From NCBI GenBank assembly GCA_030263805.2, contig CP136010.1:1441001-1505000 (forward strand): a stretch of 64,000 bases of DNA, written 5' to 3'. The DNA is from Pseudomonas sp. FeN3W. Lineage in GTDB: Bacteria; Pseudomonadota; Gammaproteobacteria; Pseudomonadales; Pseudomonadaceae. Position 1 is the stretch's first letter; each line of letters starts with the position of its first letter. Both the position numbers and the translations under genes were made by a program. Positions 58,106-64,000 of the stretch are shown here, one piece after another. The notes beneath the pieces were generated by a model. That model had not been told where the DNA came from and made no database searches. It worked only from the letters and a program-made list of their open reading frames with translations.

Positions 58106-59750
58106 TTAACGCTCGCCGCCTTAAAATAGCCTCATCACAAACGTCAATAGTTAGCTTGATCCAGGCAACTTGGAGTTCCAGCTTCTCAACGCTCCGGGTA
58201 TAGAGAGGATTAATTAGAGAACTGCGATTTATCAGAAGCTTTTCTTCAGCTTCCCTCAAAATCAACCTATGATCTGCTTCGAGTATCGGTCGAAAATTCG
58301 GACATCCATAGCACCCCAACGGTCTGCCGGACACTGCAGAACAACTATTACATGAAAGTTTCTTTCTAGCCCCACCTATAGGGTTAAAATTTCTATCGAA
58401 TATAACATCATCACCTTCTGACACTACCGTTAAAACACCGCCAAAAATATCGGACAAAAAATCGTTACCAAGATATTTAACATCAATTTCTCTCCTAGAT
58501 TTATAATCCAAATCTATATAGTGCCTGGCTGCTGGCACCGTAACACCGGTTATCTTTGCTAAATGAGCAGCTGGCAGTCCCTCTTGAGCTCCGCGAGTCA
58601 ATACTGTGTGACGAATTCGATTGGAGGTAGCAATACAGTCAGCAGTTCGGCTAGAGCTAATCGAAACCCATCTCACAGCCATCGCAACTGCGGATTCAGA
58701 CACATGATATGCAGTAGAGTGAGGAGTAAAAAGGCGACTAAAAAAATCGAATGAGTCAAACTGTAAATCAAAGAAACTAGTATCTGGAAATATTGGCATA
58801 TTATCTAAAACACCCAACAGCTCAGATTGCTCATATCCTATTCCCAAGGAATCCAGCAACAATGAAACACCATCTAAAAATACCTTCTTATAGTCACCAA
58901 GTATTTTTGAGAGAGTTTCTGAAAGATGTATTGGATAGCGTTCGGGAAAGCCTCTCGAATTGAGTACCCTACTCGACTTAGCGACAAATACCCGAAGCTG
59001 AAGAGTCTTTGCCCCTATCGACTTAACCTCGTCAGAGCTGCGAATATTCGAATCATTAAACGACGCCCCTGACGGAATTAAATCTGACCACTTTAACAAA
59101 GCAATCTGAACAGGCCGCCTTACAATCGAAAGCAACAATTTATTAGTAACCAGATTCCTAAGGCTGCCAAATTGATTTTTCGACCTATAGAATGATATCG
59201 GACGACTGACCCCCCATTCAAATCCTCCAATACTTAGGTTTATTTGCCTAGCCAAACAGTCAAATTCAGCATCATCAAACGCACCCCTTGAAACATCAAG
59301 CGCATTACTTCTGGTTTTATCTAAATGCGATTTTGTAAATGCATGATACTCATCAAATCTTGACTCCCCAAGCTTACATAAAGTACCAAAAAACTGATTA
59401 AGCCCCTTTTTATTATTTGTCCTTAATCCTCCCCATATACTCTTGATCTTCGTCAACGTAGGAATACCATTTCCTAAGAAAGGTTTCGTATTACTAATAA
59501 CCCCCGAAGCAGTACTCGCAGCCTTCGTCCTAACATAATAAATAACAACATCTAAAATTAACTTTCTATCCTCACCATTAATACTATTCGAATAAATCCA
59601 ATCAACGCAAAGCCGTTGTCCTTTACCATTATTCGGAAGTACAACCCAAACATCATCAGCGACATTGACGACTAGGCCGGACTTAGCGCTAATAAACGAA
59701 GACTCTCTTTCATTGCCATCTGACGCATTTTGCTCATCACATGTAATCAT
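58098..59750 (-). CDS. ginB: GinB-type tyrosine recombinase
   Basis: The 550-residue intact protein has RRPVQIALLKWSDL (first Arg), SNRIRHTVLTRGAQEGLPAA, the Tyr in ARHYIDLDYK and the C-terminal cysteine cluster CNSCSAVSGRPLGCYGC. The same motif order is present in the frameshifted ginB at 23473-25144. Its ATG overlaps the ginA stop by one base. Confidence 0.87.
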   Translation of the reverse strand: MITCDEQNASDGNERESSFISAKSGLVVNVADDVWVVLPNNGKGQRLCVDWIYSNSINGEDRKLILDVVIYYVRTKAASTASGVISNTKPFLGNGIPTLTKIKSIWGGLRTNNKKGLNQFFGTLCKLGESRFDEYHAFTKSHLDKTRSNALDVSRGAFDDAEFDCLARQINLSIGGFEWGVSRPISFYRSKNQFGSLRNLVTNKLLLSIVRRPVQIALLKWSDLIPSGASFNDSNIRSSDEVKSIGAKTLQLRVFVAKSSRVLNSRGFPERYPIHLSETLSKILGDYKKVFLDGVSLLLDSLGIGYEQSELLGVLDNMPIFPDTSFFDLQFDSFDFFSRLFTPHSTAYHVSESAVAMAVRWVSISSSRTADCIATSNRIRHTVLTRGAQEGLPAAHLAKITGVTVPAARHYIDLDYKSRREIDVKYLGNDFLSDIFGGVLTVVSEGDDVIFDRNFNPIGGARKKLSCNSCSAVSGRPLGCYGCPNFRPILEADHRLILREAEEKLLINRSSLINPLYTRSVEKLELQVAWIKLTIDVCDEAILRRRALND

Positions 59751-60994
59751 TATTTCTTATCCACTTTATCTTGATGAGATCTTGTTAAATTTCTTACCTT
59801 TAAGGCGAGCCGTTTATCATTGTAAACGCTTGTCATAGTTGTATTTTGAGACCACCCCATAGCGTATTTTCTCATATCCTCAAGTAGAAAAGGGTCAACT
59901 CCAATTTTCTCCGCCTTTTCATCGATTATTTCATTCCATTTATGGCGCAGAATATGAGGATGCACATGAAAGCCTAAAACTCTGCTGAGTTTCTGAAATA
60001 TTGCATTTATTGCTTTTAAAGAAAGGGGAAGCCCAGCGGTGCCCTTGGAGTCATTCTCGCTAACAAACAAAAAGTCATGAGTTTGCGCGCGTAAAAATAC
60101 AGATCTAACATGATCAATATAAAATCTAGTATGTTCCATCAGAGCTTTTTCAACCGTTGCCATATGCGCCTTTGTTTTTTGATTCGGCTTTTCAGATCTC
60201 GTATCTGTCGAGTCATTCCCAGATCTATAGATAGAAATCTGGTCACAAGTTCCGAAAAAATTGAAATCTGAAACCTTTAATTTTGCTAACGCGCCTCTTC
60301 TGACTCCACTTTGCACCAGTAAATTTAAAATCAAATAGTTTCTAATTTTTGATGCCTTAAATGGATTATTCGGGGAAGACGGCTGCACCATCTCCAACAG
60401 CCGTATGAAAACATCATCTGGAATCACAGACTCTTCAGGATCGCCGACCTTTTGAGACCTATTTCTCCCAATACCTTCTTCATCCAACCTTATCTTTGAG
60501 ACCAACCGAGTAAACTTATTGCGTACGATCTCACTCACATTTATGACATCATGAAATTGTTCAAACAACCAAACAAGGAACTGCCTAAGCCTCCTAACTC
60601 GTCCCTGTAAGGTCTCACCAGCCACCCTAGCTATACCTTTCTGATTTGCAGCTATAACATTCCTAAGATGCTTATTATTCATATCAAAGGACTTTATTTT
60701 TGAAGCTTCATCCTTATAGCCCTTATTTAAAAAACACGCTTCATAAAACTGCATATACTCCTTTTGCGAAATAAATTCTCCAGAAGCAACTCGCTCAACC
60801 AGGTTGATTTTTTTTGCCGAAAAGTACTGCAAGACGAATATCAATTCATTTGCATACCTAAGCCTCGTATTAGCAGACTTAGCAGCCAAGGGACCATTGA
60901 GATAGCACGAGACATAAGGATCAATAGGACAATCCGCTTCGTCCACTATCGACACGAAGGGCAACGAATTGAATTGGTATCGCTTGACTTTCAT
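59750..60994 (-). CDS. ginA: GinA-type tyrosine recombinase
   Basis: The 414-residue intact recombinase has an N-terminal SAM-like domain (about 60-170), the first Arg in SGVRRGALAKLKVSD, the HxLRH box HPHILRHKWNEII and the terminal Tyr in TMTSVYNDKR. The start is ATG 60994, nine bases inside the longest frame, which uses TTG. It is the first gene after the ttcA junction, with about 150 bp of AT-rich DNA between them. Confidence 0.88.
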   Translation of the reverse strand: MKVKRYQFNSLPFVSIVDEADCPIDPYVSCYLNGPLAAKSANTRLRYANELIFVLQYFSAKKINLVERVASGEFISQKEYMQFYEACFLNKGYKDEASKIKSFDMNNKHLRNVIAANQKGIARVAGETLQGRVRRLRQFLVWLFEQFHDVINVSEIVRNKFTRLVSKIRLDEEGIGRNRSQKVGDPEESVIPDDVFIRLLEMVQPSSPNNPFKASKIRNYLILNLLVQSGVRRGALAKLKVSDFNFFGTCDQISIYRSGNDSTDTRSEKPNQKTKAHMATVEKALMEHTRFYIDHVRSVFLRAQTHDFLFVSENDSKGTAGLPLSLKAINAIFQKLSRVLGFHVHPHILRHKWNEIIDEKAEKIGVDPFLLEDMRKYAMGWSQNTTMTSVYNDKRLALKVRNLTRSHQDKVDKK

Positions 60995-61143
60995 GATTGA
61001 CAAAAAAGCTAGTCCAATAACCGATTTAGTTACAAACTAGCCCACAAATGAGTTCTGTCAAACGAGAGGAAAGAAAAAGCGACGGAAGGCGGGGCTTACA
61101 GGCAATGTCTACAGGTTTATAGGCTTTACAAATATTTTTTTGG

Positions 61144-61278
61144 TTATAACTTGCCGCCGGACAGGCAGACCATGACCTTGTCGCCGTCCTCGATCATGTT
61201 GAAGTCGGTGACGGCCTCGCCGGCCAGGCGGCGCAGGCGCTTCTGCAGTTTGTTCTGGTTGACCGAGAGGTTGCCCAT
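61144..61278 (-). pseudogene. ttcA: tRNA 2-thiocytidine synthetase TtcA, 5' fragment truncated by the GInt
   Basis: From ATG 61278 the frame reads MGNLSVNQNKLQKRLRRLAG, EAVTDFNMIEDGDKVMVCLS and GGK, then enters island DNA and stops (TTATAA). This is the N terminus of TtcA, broken exactly after the SGGK of the ATP-binding SGGKDS loop. TtcA thiolates C32 of some tRNAs. The remaining 230 residues or so are not in the window, so this copy is inactive unless excision restores it. Confidence 0.88.
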
Positions 61279-61412
61279 GTCAGGTGTCCGGGTGAGATGC
61301 GAAAGGCGCGCATTTTACGCGCAAAGCACGCCCGACCGCAGCCCGTTCGCCGCCTGCTCCGATGTGAACCAGCACCGAATGGACAACCGCCGTGCTGTGC
61401 TAGTCTCGCCCG

Positions 61413-62006
61413 ATGGACGACTTCTCCCCCGCACTGGATCTGCCAGACCACCTGCTCGTACTGCTGCAGGAAAACCCCGAAGGCTGCAGCGAATACGAGC
61501 TGATTCAACAGCTCAAGCGCCGGCACAGCACGCATGTGCCCAACCTGCCGCTGACCGACAAACTGGTGCTGTTCCGCACGCATTTCCTGGTGTTCAACGC
61601 GCTGTATCTGCTGCGCGACCGACTCTGGGCCGAGGGCAGCGGGCATCTGCAGATCAGTCCCTTGCACATTCGGTTGCTGCCGTATGCCAGCGCCAACGCC
61701 GGCCTCGCCGAACAGGACGCCCTGCGCGCGTACTACCTGGACCTCTCCAACCTGCGGGATACCGACGAAGACGATGTCGAACGCCTGCTGGCGAGTTTCT
61801 GGACGCGCATGCAGGGCAGCGACGAGAAGCGTGCCGCTCTCGAACTGTTCGAACTGGATCGCTCCGCACAGCCCCTCACGCTGGAACTGATCAAGCGTCG
61901 CTATCGTCAGCTGGTCGGCCTGCACCACCCGGATCGGGGGGGCAGTACCCAGCGCTTGCAGTCAATCAATCTGGCGATGGAAATACTCGGGCGCTATTAC
62001 CGCTGA
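61413..62006 (+). CDS. DnaJ-domain (DNAJ-related) protein
   Basis: The 197-residue protein has an N-terminal DNAJ-related domain (PDHLLVLLQENPEGCSEYEL; HFLVFNALYLLRDRLW) and a short C-terminal J domain with the HPD motif in HHPDRGGS (about residues 177-184). It probably acts as a co-chaperone of a DnaK-type chaperone. It is a high-GC core gene, divergent from ttcA as in related Pseudomonas chromosomes, which marks the resident side of the island junction. Confidence 0.9.
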   Translation: MDDFSPALDLPDHLLVLLQENPEGCSEYELIQQLKRRHSTHVPNLPLTDKLVLFRTHFLVFNALYLLRDRLWAEGSGHLQISPLHIRLLPYASANAGLAEQDALRAYYLDLSNLRDTDEDDVERLLASFWTRMQGSDEKRAALELFELDRSAQPLTLELIKRRYRQLVGLHHPDRGGSTQRLQSINLAMEILGRYYR

Positions 62007-62144
62007 CGATATAGCTTCGAAACGCTCTAACCCCGCTGATGCATTGCCGATTGGCATTCCTATACTGCGACATAAGGTCGCACGCGCCGTCCTCGATGAC
62101 GACCGCCAGGCGAGGCGACCTCCATAAATTGAGGAGACGCTGGC

Positions 62145-62744
62145 ATGATCAATCACGTTTGGGGTTTGTTCACCCACCCCGGTCAGGAGTGGACTGAAAT
62201 CCGCGGCGAGGAAGAAACCGTCAGCCACATGTACCTCACGCATGTGCTACTGCTCGCTGCGATACCGGCGATATCGGCGTACATCGGCGCGACCCAGGTG
62301 GGCTGGAGCATCGGCGGTGGAGAGCCGGTCAAGCTGACCCAGGCCAGTTGCATGCAGCTGGCGATACTCTCCTACTTCGCCATGCTGGCCGGCGTCGCCG
62401 TGATGGGCGGCTTCATTCACTGGATGGCGCGGACCTACGACGCCAATCCGACCCTCACCCAGTGCATCGTTTTTGCCGCCTATACGGCGACGCCGCTGTT
62501 CATCGGCGGGCTGGCGGGTCTCTATCCGCACCTCTGGCTCGGCATGCTGGTGGGAACCGCGGCGGTCTGCTACACGGCCTACCTGCTCTACGTGGGGCTG
62601 CCCAAGTTCATGAACATCCACGAGGACGAGGGATTCATGTTCTCCAGCTCGGTGCTGGCGGTCGGCCTGGTGGTGCTGGTGGCGATCATTGCGCTGTCGG
62701 TCATCACCTGGGGCATGGGCATCGGTCCGGTCTACGTTCGTTAA
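62145..62744 (+). CDS. YIP1-family inner-membrane protein
   Basis: The 199-residue protein has five predicted transmembrane segments and the YIP1 bacterial pattern: an N-terminal NHVWGLFTHPGQEWTEIRGE, then membrane helices. Function unknown. A GAGGAGA ribosome site precedes the ATG. Its terminator is interrupted by an IS4-type element, and a second YIP1 gene follows. Confidence 0.88.
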   Translation: MINHVWGLFTHPGQEWTEIRGEEETVSHMYLTHVLLLAAIPAISAYIGATQVGWSIGGGEPVKLTQASCMQLAILSYFAMLAGVAVMGGFIHWMARTYDANPTLTQCIVFAAYTATPLFIGGLAGLYPHLWLGMLVGTAAVCYTAYLLYVGLPKFMNIHEDEGFMFSSSVLAVGLVVLVAIIALSVITWGMGIGPVYVR

Positions 62745-62758
62745 CCCATCCGCACCTC

Positions 62759-63566
62759 AAAAGGCCGCCTGCGGGCGTAATGCTGTTCACTTAAGCATTT
62801 GAGCCCCAGCGGGGCTGCCCCGAAATCCGATGCCAGGCTTCTGGCATCGGATTTTTTATGTCTCTCCAACAGCAACTGCTCGACTTGGGTGAACTGTTCA
62901 ACTTCGCCGATCTGAGCACCTTCACTCAGAACATTCCAATCAGTGGGTCGCGTCCGCGCTGGACCTCTCCGCCCAGGCCTCGATCCGGCGGCGTCTGCCC
63001 GGCGATCAGGTGCTCTGGTTGCTGCTTGGCATGGCTTTGTTTCGCGACGAGCCAGTCCATGAAGTAGCGCGGCGCCTGAACATCTGCGCTCAGGGCCTGG
63101 CTTCTCACGACTTGCTGGCCAGAAGCCGTATTACGGAGGCGCGCAAACGACTGGGGGCCAATCCGGTGGAGTGGCTGTTCCGCCAAACGGGTAGCCAGTG
63201 GGGTCGCGAGCGCTACGATGCCCAAGGAGTTGATTTACCAGGAGGTCTGGGGGCTATTGCTGGCCTACAACATCATCCGCCGTGAAGCCGGTCAGGCGGC
63301 AGTCGCCCTTGGCCATGCGACATCCGCTTCAAGCCCGTGGCCCAATACATCGCTGTGCAATTGATCGTGATGGCTGCGGCCAACCCGATTTCAGCAACCG
63401 GAAGGCGGTTGTCGGAGTTGAGGGCGGGAATCGGCGGGCTGTTCCTGGACCACCGTCCGAGGCCATCAAGGCCAAGGACGGTGAAGATTTCCAAGACCCG
63501 CTACCCAGTGGATCGAAAGGCTGCTCTGCTTAAGTGAACAGCATTACGCCTGCGGGCGGCCTTTTT
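62759..63566 (+). terminator. intrinsic terminator of the YIP1 gene, split by an IS
   Basis: The left part AAAAGGC + CGCCTGCGGGCG (62759-62777) and the right part CGCCTGCGGGCG + GCCTTTTT (63547-63566) rebuild one hairpin GGCCGCC-TGCG-GGCGGCC with a T-run. The element at 62778-63546 sits between two copies of the 12-base loop-and-stem sequence. Confidence 0.8.
62778..63546 (+). mobile_element. internally deleted IS4-family element
   Basis: This 769-bp element has inverted ends TAATGCTGTTCACTTAAGCA at the left and the same word inverted at the right (about 63526-63546). It is flanked by a perfect 12-bp target duplication CGCCTGCGGGCG. Inside, two pieces of an IS4-type transposase remain: the N terminus (LSTFTQNIP; QVLWLLLGMALFRDEPVHEV; LLARSRITEARKRLG) and the C terminus (EVWGLLLAYNIIRREAGQAA; RYPVDRKAALLK). 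The catalytic middle is deleted near 63222 and frames are shifted, so it could move only with transposase supplied in trans. Confidence 0.85.
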
Positions 63567-63701
63567 CGTATCCCCGTGCATCATCCCGCGACGAATCGTC
63601 TGGATCGACGAGGGAAACCCTCACCGCATCTGCCGTTCTAAAGCCATAACGCCGCTGCAACTGCATTCCTGAGCGGCCCTCAAAGCAGACGGAGACTCGG
63701 T

Positions 63702-64000
63702 ATGATCCCGCACTTTGTAACACTGCTCACCCGGCCTGACCGGGCGTGGGCAGACATTCGCCGCGATGAAGAAAAGAACAGCTCCAACTACCTTGTCCAT
63801 CTGCTGCTCTGGGCATTGCTGCCGGCGGTTTGCATGTTCATCGGCACGCGCTATGTGGGCTGGAGCCTGGTCGAAGCCGAACGGATCTGGCTGGATACCC
63901 GCAGTGCCTTCCAGCTCAGCGCGCTGATCTACATCACCATCGTCGCCGGCACCTTCATCATGGGGTTCTTCCTGCGCTGGATGTCGCGCTCCTTCGATGC
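63702..64000 (+). CDS. YIP1-family inner-membrane protein, cut by the window end
   Basis: From ATG 63702 (GGAGA site) the frame encodes MIPHFVTLLTRPDRAWADIR and then predicted transmembrane segments similar to the previous YIP1 protein (HPGQEWTEIR against RPDRAWADIR), so it is a tandem paralogue. Open at the window edge. Confidence 0.85.
   Translation, partial: MIPHFVTLLTRPDRAWADIRRDEEKNSSNYLVHLLLWALLPAVCMFIGTRYVGWSLVEAERIWLDTRSAFQLSALIYITIVAGTFIMGFFLRWMSRSFD

Larger units (their letters stand above)
55396..61150 (-). mobile_element. second GInt: intact ginDCBA module and right end in ttcA
   Basis: An AT-rich operon of three tyrosine recombinases and one small protein reads leftwards, away from ttcA. 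Its outer edge (61144-61150) is inside ttcA. Cargo is expected to its left. The 3' boundary is not identified: no ttcA 3' half is found in the window, so the element probably extends past base 1, with the smaller GInt nested in its cargo. A TACAGG/TATAGG-like repeat (about 61110-61130) lies between ginA and the edge and may be a recombinase site. Confidence 0.7.

Overview
The window looks like a large accessory region in a Pseudomonas of the P. stutzeri (Stutzerimonas) type. High-GC core-chromosome genes appear only at the right edge (61.15-64 kb): the 5' stub of ttcA, a DnaJ-domain protein and two YIP1-family membrane proteins. Everything to the left is mobile or acquired. A phosphite-oxidation operon (ptxABCDE) recognisably like the one described from P. 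stutzeri WM88 supports the assignment. GC content and codon use change sharply between blocks.

Layout. 0-5.2 kb: a Met/His-rich periplasmic protein and a metal transporter gene truncated by an insertion sequence, behind a MerR-type promoter; an AraC regulator and a DUF417/RclC-like membrane protein; an IS30 element; an orphan sdhC. 6-18 kb: a block, nearly all on the minus strand, of oxidative-stress and redox genes (glutaredoxin, flavin reductase plus sulfite-oxidase-like enzyme, thioredoxin-like protein, GlcG-like protein, quinone oxidoreductase, CorA, GST, MsrA, MsrB). Its style suggests an alphaproteobacterial (sphingomonad-like) donor, and an IS21 element interrupts it. 18.1-21.1 kb: a second IS21 element that truncates a Tn554-type integrase. 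21.2-22.1 kb: a chlorite-dismutase-family protein and the 3' part of a cupin gene.

22.1-40.4 kb is a discrete 18.3-kb island with the organisation of a GInt (ginABCD recombination module, cargo, short intergenic 3' end). It sits inside the cupin gene: the 3' part of that gene lies at 21.8-22.1 kb and the 5' part at 40.38-40.47 kb, and joining them restores one reading frame. Its cargo is a three-gene SMC-like ABC-3C predicted defence system, the ptx operon, a CysQ-like phosphatase gene and two small genes. Its ginA and ginB are frameshifted.

40.5-55.3 kb is further accessory DNA dominated by predicted defence or conflict genes: a truncated rulB (umuC-like) gene, an HTH-ImmA/IrrE protease with an unknown partner, an AbiEi-like regulator, an SF2 helicase pair with a divergent XRE regulator, and a three-gene MmeI-like methyltransferase / helicase / GIY-YIG nuclease system. 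55.4-61.15 kb is a second, intact and AT-rich ginDCBA module in the opposite orientation, whose outer end lies in the ATP-binding loop codons of ttcA. No ttcA 3' half is seen in the window, so this outer island probably continues beyond its left edge and carries the smaller GInt as a nested insertion.

Most frameshifts (ptxA, ptxB, ptxE, the CysQ-like gene, istA twice, ginA) look like single-base losses, mostly in C runs. They may be base-calling errors as easily as true decay, so the broken status of these genes is provisional.
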